Shown: positions 18,811 through 27,032 of the stretch, in pieces
Layout of the letters: every line of letters begins with the position of its first letter
How positions within the stretch are numbered: the first letter of the stretch is position 1
Assembly: GCF_018336815.1 (NCBI RefSeq)
Contig: NZ_CP050497.1
Coordinates: 1,240,001 to 1,304,000, forward strand
Direction: 5' to 3'
DNA from: Treponema vincentii
Lineage (GTDB): Bacteria; Spirochaetota; Spirochaetia; Treponematales; Treponemataceae
Length of the DNA: 64,000 bases
Notes under the pieces: model-generated
The model's input: only the letters and a program-made list of their open reading frames with translations
What the model was told of the DNA's origin: nothing
Database searches by the model: none
Program-made: the position numbers and the translations under genes

Positions 18811-19355
18811 TAGGCGATCGGGGTAAATGCATCAGGCCGGTTTTTTATCAGCCCGTAGAATAATTAGGGCTATTCAACCAGAGTTGAACCACTCCGCGGT
18901 TCAAATGGTCTCACAGCCCCAATTATTCTACGCTTTTTATTTACTCTGCCTGATGCATTTACCCCTCTGCTAGAAAAAATGTGCAAAATTTTATTCAAAA
19001 TTTTGCACAGAAAGGAAGCAACCGCTTACAGTATTTCCGGTGTGGTTACGTTGATTAGGCGATCGGGGTAAATGCATCAGGCCGGTTTTTTATCAGCCCG
19101 TAGGATAATTAGGGCTATTCAACCAGAGTTGAACCACTCCGCGGTTCAAATGGTCTCACAGCCCCAATTATTCTACGCTTTTTATTTACTCTGCCTGATG
19201 CATTTACCCCTCTGCTAGAAAAAATGTGCAAAATTTTATTCAAAATTTTGCACAGAAAGGAACCAACCGCTTACAGTATTTCCGGTGTGGTTACGTTGAT
19301 TAGGCGATCGGGGTAAATGCATCAGGCCGGTTTTTTATCAGCCCGTAGGATAATT
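18811..19355 (+). repeat. Composite palindromic element in a 245-bp tandem array (2.2 copies)
   Basis: Units begin at 18811, 19056 and 19301 (the last is cut at 19355). In unit 1, GGGTAAATGCATCAGG (18821-18836) pairs with CCTGATGCATTTACCC (18949-18964). Inside that, CGTAGAATAATT pairs with AATTATTCTACG, then comes TTCAACCAGAG, a small TTGAACC/GGTTCAA stem and ATGGTCTCACA. A companion stem TGTGCAAAATTTT/AAAATTTTGCACA follows at 18980-19009. Copies differ by only a few bases. The interval 18660-18810, between thiolase and the array, holds nothing I can support. Confidence 0.85.
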
Positions 19356-19370
19356 GGAAATGGGATTTTC

Positions 19371-19399
19371 TTGCACTGCGGTTTTTACTTTGGTATAAT
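19371..19399 (+). promoter_or_regulatory. Promoter for the DUF1284 gene
   Basis: TTGCAC (19371-19376), a 17-nt spacer, then TATAAT (19394-19399), about 42 bp upstream of the ATG at 19442. It lies 15 bp beyond the truncated third copy of the 245-bp repeat. Confidence 0.7.
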
Positions 19400-19441
19400 T
19401 CTGAGCAATCTTTAAAATCCATAGTGCAAGGAATACCGTCA

Positions 19442-19840
19442 ATGGAAACACTCAGTTTGCGCCCGCATCATCTTTTATGCACTCGCGCATTTAAAGGCAA
19501 AGGCTATTCTCCCGCATTTGTCGGAAATATGCAGCGTGTTATCGATCGGTTAAAAACCGGCTGCGATATTACCTTAGTGATAGGTGTTGATGCCATTTGC
19601 GCCCCATGTCCCGAAAGAATCGACAATCACTGCCGGTCGGAAGCAAAAGTAACAAGATTTGATGATGCCGTCCTATTACAGTTTGGATTGGAAAGAAAAA
19701 CATATACTTATACCGAAATAGACCGCATACTTGAATCTCACCTAACCGAATCCGTATACGATTGCATTTGCCGAGGTTGTGAATGGAAGCAAACCGGCAT
19801 CTGCTGTTATGCCGATGTAAAGCAATCACTGTTTACATGA
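19442..19840 (+). CDS. DUF1284 domain-containing protein
   Basis: The 132-residue protein (METLSLRPHHLLCTRAFKG...) matches DUF1284 by its N-terminal RPHHLLC motif. It has many cysteines in pairs (CAPCPER, CDICRGCEW-type CICRGC, CCYADV), suggesting an iron-sulfur cluster or zinc. The start at 19442 is preferred over GTG 19424 because AAGGA lies 9 nt upstream. Function is unknown. It has its own promoter and is followed by a dense hairpin-repeat cluster. Confidence 0.82.
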   Translation: METLSLRPHHLLCTRAFKGKGYSPAFVGNMQRVIDRLKTGCDITLVIGVDAICAPCPERIDNHCRSEAKVTRFDDAVLLQFGLERKTYTYTEIDRILESHLTESVYDCICRGCEWKQTGICCYADVKQSLFT

Positions 19841-19927
19841 GAATCTACAGTGCAAAACATTGAACCCCGCCTATACCGCCACGAGTCCGTTCTGAAAAGC
19901 CTTTCCAGCGCTTTTGGAAATAGACTG

Positions 19928-20518
19928 TTGAGCAGTGTACGTCCTTGTACACTGCTCAACGACGAGTTTGCAGGGCAAACTCGCTTCTGCATGGAATCAC
20001 CGCCATCCGTGGCGCTGTTGAACAGTGTCCTTCCGTGTACACTGTTCAACGTCGAGTTTGCGGGGCAAACTCGCTGCTGCTTAATTTCACGGACATCCGT
20101 GTCCGTTCTGATACGTTGAGGATTTGCAGTAGCGGCAGGGATGCCATCGTTCAGAAATGTACATCCTTGTACATTTTTGAGTTGTCAGTTTGCAAGCAAA
20201 CTGGTTACTGTTTAGAACCAGCGGCATCCGTGCCGCTTCTGTACAGCCAGCGCTTTTGCAAATAGACGGCGTAGATACGAGGCGCGAGCACAAATTAACC
20301 GCAGGCTCGGTAAGAAATGGACATCCTTGTACATTTCTTACCTGCGAGATTTGCATTGCGCAAATCTCGTTTTTGCGTGGAACCACCGTCATCCATGGCG
20401 GTACTGATACGTTGAGGATTGTCAGTAGCGGCACGGATGCCGCTGGTTATATCAGAAGCGATGTTTTGACAACGTCGAAACTCGCAGCCAAAAGTGTACA
20501 AGGATGTACACTTTTGGC
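19928..20518. repeat. Cluster of five three-hairpin (A-B-C) units
   Basis: Four units run C-B-A on the plus strand (19928-20014, 20018-20105, 20151-20236, 20311-20402) and one runs A-B-C (20427-20518). C is a long stem with apex TGTACATCC(T/G)TGTACA, e.g. 19928-19959. B is GAGTTTGC...GCAAACTC, e.g. 19964-19982. A is a shorter stem with apex CATCCGTG, e.g. 20001-20014. Stem sequences differ between units while pairing is kept. Linkers such as TGGAACCACC and the joiner TGATACGTTGAGGATT recur. Segment 20258-20310 is an inverted copy of 33628-33680. Apparent reading frames here are repeat read-through, so no gene is called. Confidence 0.85.
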
Positions 20519-20556
20519 AAGGCAACGAAGTAGATATGCCGTATATTTGCAAAAGA

Positions 20557-20585
20557 TTGACTGATCTTTTGCTGTGCATTATAAT
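20557..20585 (+). promoter_or_regulatory. metG promoter, probably leaderless
   Basis: TTGACT (20557-20562), a 17-nt spacer, then TATAAT (20580-20585). The metG ATG is at 20594, 9 nt after the last base of the -10 box, with no ribosome-binding sequence between. Transcription would start at or within 1-2 nt of the ATG. Confidence 0.75.
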
Positions 20586-20593
20586 AACCGGAT

Positions 20594-22981
20594 ATGAAAC
20601 GAAAATTGATTACCTCAGCTCTTCCTTATGTGAATAATATCCCGCACCTTGGGAATTTAATCCAAGTCTTGTCCGCCGATGTCTTTGCACGTTTTTGCCG
20701 ACTCCGCGGATATACGAGCTTATATATATGCGGTACCGACGAATACGGCACGGCAACCGAAACAAAGGCCCTCGAAGAAGGGAAAACGCCGCGCGAATTG
20801 TGCGACTACTACCATGCGATCCACCGCGATATTTATCATTGGTTCAATATTGCGTTTGACTACTTCGGACGCACCTCTACGCCTCAGCAGACCGAAATCG
20901 TGCAGGGGATGTTTAAAGACATTGAAAAAAACGGCTTTATAAAAGAGCATACTATCGAACAGCTTCACTGTGCACACTGTAACCGCTTTTTGGCAGACCG
21001 CTATGTACGCGGCGTTTGCCCCCACTGCGGTTACGAAGACGCGCGCGGTGATCAGTGCGAACATTGCGGCAAACTGCTGGAGCCGACCGAGCTAAAAGCT
21101 CCCCGCTGTTCCACCTGCGGAGCCGCTCCGGAGCCGCGCAGCACCAAACACCTCTACATCGACTTACCGGGCATCGTGCCGCAGTATGAGCCGTGGATGC
21201 AAAAGGCGAGCGTAGAAGGGCAGTGGAGCAATAACGCTGTGCAGATGACCAAAGGCTGGCTGCGCGACGGTTTGCAGGAACGCGCCATCACCCGCGACCT
21301 GAAATGGGGTATCCCCGTCCCGAAAGCGGGCTTTGAAGATAAGGTGTTCTACGTCTGGTTCGATGCGCCGATCGGATATATCTCTATTACAAAATGCTTT
21401 ACCGATTTAACCGGATCCGATTGGAAAGACTGGTGGCTTGATCAAAATGACATAGAACTCTTTCAGTTTATCGGAAAGGATAATATCCCCTTCCATACAG
21501 TCATTTTTCCGTGCTCACTCATTGCATCGGGGAAGGACTGGGTAAAGCTCCATCATATTTCAAGTAGCGAGTACCTTAATTACGAGTCCGGAAAGTTCTC
21601 AAAATCGAAGGGGATCGGCGTGTTCGGCTCCGATGCGAAGGATTCGGGGATTCCGGCGGATATGTGGCGGTTCTATATCTTCTATAACCGACCCGAAAAG
21701 AACGATGCCCTGTTTACATGGAAGGATTTTCAAGAGCGGGTAAACAGCGAGCTGGTCGGGAACCTGTGTAATCTGATAAACCGGACGCTCACCTTTGTGT
21801 CGCGCTATTATGACGGCGTTATCCCGCAGCGGGATGGAATGGCTTCCGCCCGTGAGGATGTCCGTGCGGTAACGGAAGGCTTGCGTGCTGCAGCAAAGTA
21901 TAGCATTGAAAAAATCACTGCGCTGCTTGAAGAAGCGGAACTGCGCGATGCCTTCCACGAGCTGTTTGCACTTTCCTCCGTTGCCAACAAAGCGTTCCAA
22001 GATGGAGAGCCGTGGAAAAACCGCGAGGCTGATCCTGAAAAAGCGGAGGCACTCCTCTTTGAACTGTGCTATTTAATCAAGGATTTGCTGATATTGATGC
22101 ACCCGTATATGCCGGAATACGCCGATGCGGTTGCTTCGTTCTTAGGTATTAAAATATGGTCGGGCAATGTTTTTGACTGGGAACATCCCGTGCAGCCCCG
22201 TCCCGAAAATGCCCTTGCGTGGGAAAACCTCTTGGAGCGGAGCGGTTTGGATCGCGTACAAAAGCCTGCAATCATCTTTAAAACGCTGGAAAACGATGCG
22301 ATTGCAGCGTATCGTGAGCGCTATGCAGGAAGTCAGAAGGAACGCGCCGCGCAAGCCGGAAAACAGGCTGCGGGAAAGCAAGCAGGCGGAGAACAGAGCG
22401 GAAAAAAACAGCAGAATGCGGGAAGCAAAAACGAGAAGCAGAAAGCCAAGCCGGAATGGGCGGATATTTCTCCCGAACGGCTGTTTACCGATTATATTTC
22501 GTTAAAAACCGCGAAAATCCTTTCCGTGGAAAAACACCCCGATGCGGATAAGCTCTTTGTGGAAACCATTGACGACGGCTCGGAAGGCGGGCGGGTTATC
22601 CTTTCCGGCTTAGCGCCGTATTTTGCGCCGGAAGAGCTGGTTGGCGCCGATATTATCCTCGCAGAAAACTTAAAGCCGCGGAAAATGCGCGGAATTGAAT
22701 CGAAGGGAATGCTCTTAGCGTCTCATTATACCGATGCGGACGGAACCGAGCGGGTTGAGCTGGTCGGTATGCACGGTGCGGCTGCCGGTACGCCGGTAAC
22801 GCTGGAAGGCACCGACACAGCTTCGCCGCCGACACAGAAGCCGGAAGCCATCGATGCGGAGCTGTTCTTTGCGGTGCCTTTTACGGTAGAAGATTTCCGC
22901 GTATGCGCAGCCGGAAAGCAGCTTTTGGTACATGGTAAACCGCTTGTAATGAAGTACGTTAAATCCGGTACGGTGCAGTAA
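20594..22981 (+). CDS. metG: Methionyl-tRNA synthetase
   Basis: The 795-residue class I synthetase has a HIGH-type motif in PYVNNIPHLGN (HLGN at 18-21) and a KMSKS-type KFSKSKG. Four CxxC knuckles (CAHC, CPHC, CEHC, CSTC) make the zinc-binding connective domain. After the anticodon-binding helices there is a low-complexity Gln/Ala/Gly/Lys linker. A C-terminal OB-fold tRNA-binding domain follows (from about 635; ...KILSVEKHPDADKLFVE), as in dimeric MetG. It charges initiator and elongator tRNA-Met. Confidence 0.96.
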   Translation: MKRKLITSALPYVNNIPHLGNLIQVLSADVFARFCRLRGYTSLYICGTDEYGTATETKALEEGKTPRELCDYYHAIHRDIYHWFNIAFDYFGRTSTPQQTEIVQGMFKDIEKNGFIKEHTIEQLHCAHCNRFLADRYVRGVCPHCGYEDARGDQCEHCGKLLEPTELKAPRCSTCGAAPEPRSTKHLYIDLPGIVPQYEPWMQKASVEGQWSNNAVQMTKGWLRDGLQERAITRDLKWGIPVPKAGFEDKVFYVWFDAPIGYISITKCFTDLTGSDWKDWWLDQNDIELFQFIGKDNIPFHTVIFPCSLIASGKDWVKLHHISSSEYLNYESGKFSKSKGIGVFGSDAKDSGIPADMWRFYIFYNRPEKNDALFTWKDFQERVNSELVGNLCNLINRTLTFVSRYYDGVIPQRDGMASAREDVRAVTEGLRAAAKYSIEKITALLEEAELRDAFHELFALSSVANKAFQDGEPWKNREADPEKAEALLFELCYLIKDLLILMHPYMPEYADAVASFLGIKIWSGNVFDWEHPVQPRPENALAWENLLERSGLDRVQKPAIIFKTLENDAIAAYRERYAGSQKERAAQAGKQAAGKQAGGEQSGKKQQNAGSKNEKQKAKPEWADISPERLFTDYISLKTAKILSVEKHPDADKLFVETIDDGSEGGRVILSGLAPYFAPEELVGADIILAENLKPRKMRGIESKGMLLASHYTDADGTERVELVGMHGAAAGTPVTLEGTDTASPPTQKPEAIDAELFFAVPFTVEDFRVCAAGKQLLVHGKPLVMKYVKSGTVQ

Positions 22982-23235
22982 GCAGTATGGACATCTCCAT
23001 ATATAACAGGAGCTATGGGGTAACAACTCGTCGGGCATCTCTATTCTGAACAATCTAAGCATATAGCTTGACAAAAGTCGGTATTTTGAGATAGGCTATA
23101 TCATTGTGTTTTGTCGTACGCGGCTTTCATCTTGATGAAGTACGGCAAGCATAATACGGTAAACACCGATAAAATCAGTGTATTTTTGGGTGTTTGCCAT
23201 GCTCTTTTTTATCGTTCCCTAATAAAAGAGACCTT

Positions 23236-23375
23236 GGGCATCTCTAAAAATTCAGTTAGATTTTTAAAGATGCCCGACGAGTTTTAATTTAAGTCTTTAC
23301 AATATAATGACTTAAATTAAAACATCGCAAATTACATCTAAGGAAAACCTCTAAAAACTAAAGTTTTTAGAGGTT
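23236..23375 (+). repeat. CTCTAAAAA three-stem element, copy 1
   Basis: Stem 1: GGGCATCTCTAAAAA pairs with TTTTTAAAGATGCCC (23236-23275). Then GACGAG; stem 2, TTTTAATTTAAGTC with GACTTAAATTAAAA (23282-23322); ACATCGC; and stem 3, AACCTCTAAAAACT with AGTTTTTAGAGGTT (23346-23375). A decayed fragment (ACTCGTCGGGCATCTCT) lies at 23026-23045. The rest of the 22982-23426 gap holds no other feature I can support. Full copies are at 49631 and (inverted) 53526. Confidence 0.85.
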
Positions 23376-23426
23376 CTATTACTGTAACACCGCTGCGGTG
23401 TGCTTATTAGATTTACGAGGTGAAAA

Positions 23427-24041
23427 ATGGCAACAAGACAGCCGAAAGGTAAATTGGTCCGCCGATTCGGATCAAATATTTTTGGAAATCCTAAGTACAG
23501 TAAGTTATTGGATAGAAAACCGAATGCTCCCGGGAAGGAACGCGGCGCTAAACAACGTGGAAAGATTTCTGTTTACGGTGAACAGTTAAAAGAAAAGCAG
23601 AAATTCCGCTTTGCGTATGGAATGTCCGAGCGTCAGTTCAGCAATCTATTCCAAAAAGCATTTAAGATGTCCGGTGTTACCGGCGACAATATGCTCTCAT
23701 TAATGGAGCAGCGGTTGGATAATACCATTTATCGAATGGGATTTGCGGTAAGCCGTGCACAGGCACGTCAGATGGTTTCTCATGCTTATTTCTTACTGAA
23801 TGGTAAACCGGCAAATATCCCGTCTATGCGTGTTAAAGTCGGTGATGTTATCACGACAAAAGATAAGAAAGGCTTCCAAAATCTTATCCGGCACAATTTA
23901 AGCACTGTACAGGGTGCAAAAGGCGTTTGGCTTTCCGTTAATGATGAAAATTTATCTGCAACGGTAGCGGCGCTTCCCACTCCTGCCGACATTCAACCGG
24001 TCGGTAATATCCAGTACGTTGTTGAATTCTATTCTCGGTAA
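23427..24041 (+). CDS. rpsD: 30S ribosomal protein S4
   Basis: The 204-residue protein is full length for S4. It has the N-terminal assembly region and the S4 RNA-binding domain (about 93-157; MEQRLDNTIYRMGFAVSR, RQMVSHAYFLLNG). It nucleates 16S rRNA folding. It stands alone rather than in an alpha-operon ribosomal cluster. The ATG follows ACGAGGTGAAAA and a terminator follows the stop. Confidence 0.97.
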   Translation: MATRQPKGKLVRRFGSNIFGNPKYSKLLDRKPNAPGKERGAKQRGKISVYGEQLKEKQKFRFAYGMSERQFSNLFQKAFKMSGVTGDNMLSLMEQRLDNTIYRMGFAVSRAQARQMVSHAYFLLNGKPANIPSMRVKVGDVITTKDKKGFQNLIRHNLSTVQGAKGVWLSVNDENLSATVAALPTPADIQPVGNIQYVVEFYSR

Positions 24042-24067
24042 TACGGGATCTAAATTCAACATTGACA

Positions 24068-24116
24068 AAAGGCTTCCTATGTATGCCGTTGGGTATATGC
24101 AGGGAGCCTTTTTATT
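24068..24116 (+). terminator. rpsD terminator
   Basis: GGCTTCCT (24071-24078) pairs with AGGGAGCC (24101-24108), with flanking A and T runs that extend the stem. It is followed by TTTTTATTT. Confidence 0.82.
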
Positions 24117-24159
24117 TATAGGCTGAACTATTTTGTTTTCGCAGATTCTTTAAGCGGCG

Positions 24160-24603
24160 TTATAGGTTCTGACTTTTTCTATATTCGCGGGCATTGACGA
24201 TGTCGTCGAGAACCGCATCTTGTTGTTTCAGCCCTTCCGCTTTCCATTCGACTTCTTTCCGCTCCCGCAGCTTTGTTACGATGAGCCGCTCTTGATGTGC
24301 TTTGATATAAATTTTCCGCATTTTTTCGATGACGAGTTCCGCCTCTACCAGCGCCTTTTCCTGTTTTTCCCGGTCGATGCGGAGCCGTTCCAAGTAGTTT
24401 TCATGCAAGGCGAGTTCAGCAGGGGTTTTTAGACTTACCCTAAGCGACCGGCGTGTTTTTATTTCTTCCTGTGCGATTTCGGTAAGGCGCAACACAATTG
24501 CTTCGCGGGCAGCAACGGCACGTCCGAGGTTGGTTTCCGCTTCTTTTTCGCGGAAGGTTCGGATGTCCAAGAGCTTTTGAAGTGAAAACTGAAATTTCTT
24601 CAT
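24160..24603 (-). CDS. fliJ: Flagellar export protein FliJ
   Basis: The 147-residue, almost wholly helical coiled-coil protein starts MKKFQFSLQKLLDIRTFREKE, the typical FliJ N-terminus. FliJ links the FliI ATPase to the FlhA export gate and helps chaperone release. It is the last gene of the operon, starting 6 nt after the fliI stop. The assignment rests on N-terminal motif, size, coiled coil and position. Confidence 0.9.
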   Translation of the reverse strand: MKKFQFSLQKLLDIRTFREKEAETNLGRAVAAREAIVLRLTEIAQEEIKTRRSLRVSLKTPAELALHENYLERLRIDREKQEKALVEAELVIEKMRKIYIKAHQERLIVTKLRERKEVEWKAEGLKQQDAVLDDIVNAREYRKSQNL

Positions 24604-24609
24604 CGAGGA

Positions 24610-26049
24610 TTATTTTTCCGTATACTCCGCAGCCGGTTTTTCGATTTCGGCTTTGTATAAATCGGCGGCTTCCGACGGCATTAGATATTTTTTTGCGGCC
24701 CCTGCGCCCGCTTGGAAACTTTCCTCATTCGGGATATCGATGTGGGTAATGGCGCTGAGCTGCTCCAGCGTTTTTTCGATGGGCGCGGGATCGTTTACCT
24801 CTTGCTGCAAAAAAGTTTCGATTTTATCATGGTGTTCGATGGCTTCGTCGATGGCAGGATTACTGCCTTTTTGATACGCACCGACTTGAATCATATCTTC
24901 GGCATCGGCATAGACTGCCATCAGGCGGCGCATGTATTGAGCTGCTTTTTTACTGCATTCCCCCGCGACACGGTTTGCCAAACGGGAAATACTGCCGAGT
25001 ACGTCGATGGCAGGGTAGTGCCCGCGCTGTGCAAGTTTCCGGTTAAGCACGATGTGTCCGTCCAAAATACCGCGTACCGCATCGGAAATCGGCTCGTCCA
25101 TATCGTCGCCGTCGACGAGTACGGTATAAAATCCGGTAATCGATCCTTTTGCAGAAGTTCCGCTCCGCTCAAGCAATTTAGGCAGCACCTCAAAAACACT
25201 CGGAGTGTAGCCGCGGGTTGCCGGCGGCTCCCCGATTGCGAGGCTGATTTCACGCTGAGCCTTAGCAAAACGAGTAACCGAATCGAAAAGGAGCATCACA
25301 TCCTTTCCTTGATCACGGAAATACTCGGCAATCGCCGTTGCCGTATATGCGCCGCGGATACGGGCGAGCGGACTGGTATCGGATGTCGCGGTTACCACAA
25401 CCGAATGTTTGAGTCCTTCAGGGCCGAGGTCGTGTTCCAAGAAATCGTTTACCTCGCGGCCGCGTTCGCCGATGAGTGCAATGACGTTGACGTCGGCGCT
25501 CGTATTCCGCGCAATCATGCCCATCAAGGTTGATTTACCGATACCCGAACCGGCAAAGATACCGATACGCTGCCCTCTGCCGACAGCAAGAAGTGCGTCG
25601 ATAGCGCGGATACCGGTTACGATTCGTTCTTTAATGGGGCGCCGCTCCAGCGGATCAGGCGGTGAAGCAAGAATTGGGTAGTGCAGGGGAGAGTAGGGTT
25701 CCTGTTTGTTGTCAGCCGCTCTGCCAAGCGAATCGACGACGCGGCCGAGCAGTACCGAACCGACGGGTACGGAAAGCATTGTCCCGCTTGCGATGACATC
25801 ACAGCCGATTTCTACTCCCTGTATATCTTCGTAGGTCATCAGCTGTACGGTTGAGCCGTTTAAACCGATAACCTCGGCGATAATGCTTTCTGTGTTATCT
25901 TTTAGATTGATTCTGCATAATTCCCCGACGGAGGCTTGCGGGCCGCGACTTTCGATAAGAAGCCCCTGCACCCGGCTGACAACACCGGTGCGCTTAATGG
26001 GTTCCGTTTCGGAAACTGCGTCAAGGTATTTATCAAAAAGCGATGTCAT
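24610..26049 (-). CDS. fliI: Flagellum-specific ATP synthase FliI
   Basis: The 479-residue F1-beta-like ATPase has Walker A AGSGIGKSTLMG and Walker B VMLLFDSVTRFA. The family signature around DMDEPISDAVRG...HIVLNR is present. FliI forms the hexamer that energises flagellar type III export. It ends 6 nt before fliJ and starts 3 nt after the fliH stop, so translation is probably coupled. Confidence 0.96.
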   Translation of the reverse strand: MTSLFDKYLDAVSETEPIKRTGVVSRVQGLLIESRGPQASVGELCRINLKDNTESIIAEVIGLNGSTVQLMTYEDIQGVEIGCDVIASGTMLSVPVGSVLLGRVVDSLGRAADNKQEPYSPLHYPILASPPDPLERRPIKERIVTGIRAIDALLAVGRGQRIGIFAGSGIGKSTLMGMIARNTSADVNVIALIGERGREVNDFLEHDLGPEGLKHSVVVTATSDTSPLARIRGAYTATAIAEYFRDQGKDVMLLFDSVTRFAKAQREISLAIGEPPATRGYTPSVFEVLPKLLERSGTSAKGSITGFYTVLVDGDDMDEPISDAVRGILDGHIVLNRKLAQRGHYPAIDVLGSISRLANRVAGECSKKAAQYMRRLMAVYADAEDMIQVGAYQKGSNPAIDEAIEHHDKIETFLQQEVNDPAPIEKTLEQLSAITHIDIPNEESFQAGAGAAKKYLMPSEAADLYKAEIEKPAAEYTEK

Positions 26050-26052
26050 AAG

Positions 26053-26991
26053 CTACTTTCGATTTGAAGCCCCGTCGGAGGAAGCCGCCCGCGTTCGTAT
26101 CGGAGATATTTCGAGGATACGTTGTTCAAGCTCATGCAGCTGAGAGGCAATACGTGCATCTACCGAACCGAAGTCGGTTTCGATAATACAACCGCCTGCA
26201 TCTACCGATAGGTCTTCCACGACGGTGATATTTTTGATATTCTCTGCCGCTGCCAAGAAGTCCTTTGTATGCTCGCTTGTTAAGCCGACATCGGCAAGGT
26301 TCACCCGTATAATGACATCGGCGCGTCCCTTTACCTTGCGCAGCGCGTGGATAATATTCGACGTTACGACATTCCGCTGATTTTCGGAGATTACTTTTAC
26401 AATCTTGCGGGTCATCAGCAGTACGAGGTCGACAATCTGCTGTTCTGTCTGCGCTAAAATCTCTTCGCGTTTATCCATCGTGCGCTCAATCATCGTATGG
26501 AGCCGCTCTATCAAACGGGTTACTTCAACTTTTCCTTCTTTGAAGCCCGCTTCCCGTCCCGCATCGAAACCTTCGGTAAAAGCTTTCTTTTGTGTAGCAG
26601 CCTCGGTTTGTTCGGCCTTATCGACAATATCAGCGGCTTTTTTCTCCGCATCGCTGACTATTTCTTGAGCTTGTTCGCGGGCTTTTTGCGCATCGATTTG
26701 AGACACATCCATCTGCCGCTTTGCTTCTTCAAAAGCGGTTTTCTTTGCGTTTTCGATAATTTCATCGGCTTCGCGGTGAGCATCGGCAATGAGTTGTTCT
26801 TTTTCAACTTCCCATTGACGCTTAAATTCTTCCGCTTCGTTTTTGAGATCCTCAAGTGTCGGGCCTTCGGGAACCGGAACGGCTTCTACCACTTCGGTAG
26901 TAGTTTCCGGTTCAAAGGTTTTCTCTAATGCCAGCACCATATCGCCGTCGAGTTTTTTAACTTCAAAATCACGAAAAATATTTTTAGCCAC
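26053..26991 (-). CDS. fliH: Flagellar assembly protein FliH
   Basis: The 312-residue protein has a long central charged coiled coil (about 45-150; EEFKRQWEVEKEQ, AHREADEIIENAKK). A FliH/V-ATPase E-type C-terminal domain follows (EIL-AQTEQQIVDLVLLMTRK; INLADVGLTSE type). FliH binds and restrains FliI and anchors it to the C-ring. Identity is supported by position between fliG and fliI. Confidence 0.9.
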   Translation of the reverse strand: MAKNIFRDFEVKKLDGDMVLALEKTFEPETTTEVVEAVPVPEGPTLEDLKNEAEEFKRQWEVEKEQLIADAHREADEIIENAKKTAFEEAKRQMDVSQIDAQKAREQAQEIVSDAEKKAADIVDKAEQTEAATQKKAFTEGFDAGREAGFKEGKVEVTRLIERLHTMIERTMDKREEILAQTEQQIVDLVLLMTRKIVKVISENQRNVVTSNIIHALRKVKGRADVIIRVNLADVGLTSEHTKDFLAAAENIKNITVVEDLSVDAGGCIIETDFGSVDARIASQLHELEQRILEISPIRTRAASSDGASNRK

Positions 26992-27032
26992 TTTCAGAAT
27001 CTCCTTTTGCCGATTTCACTACGCTGTTTTGG

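Noticed and set aside
18811..19355. Possible CRISPR or phage attachment repeats
   Set aside because: The 245-bp units are whole-element tandem duplications without spacers, and no integrase or phage gene is present.
19807..20579. Several overlapping reading frames of 80-124 codons on both strands
   Set aside because: They read through the A, B and C hairpins in different frames, share motifs only because the repeats do, and lack ribosome sites or known domains.
23060..23110. TTGACA-containing promoter for rpsD
   Set aside because: No -10 box lies at acceptable spacing, and the site is more than 300 bp upstream with a stable hairpin element between.
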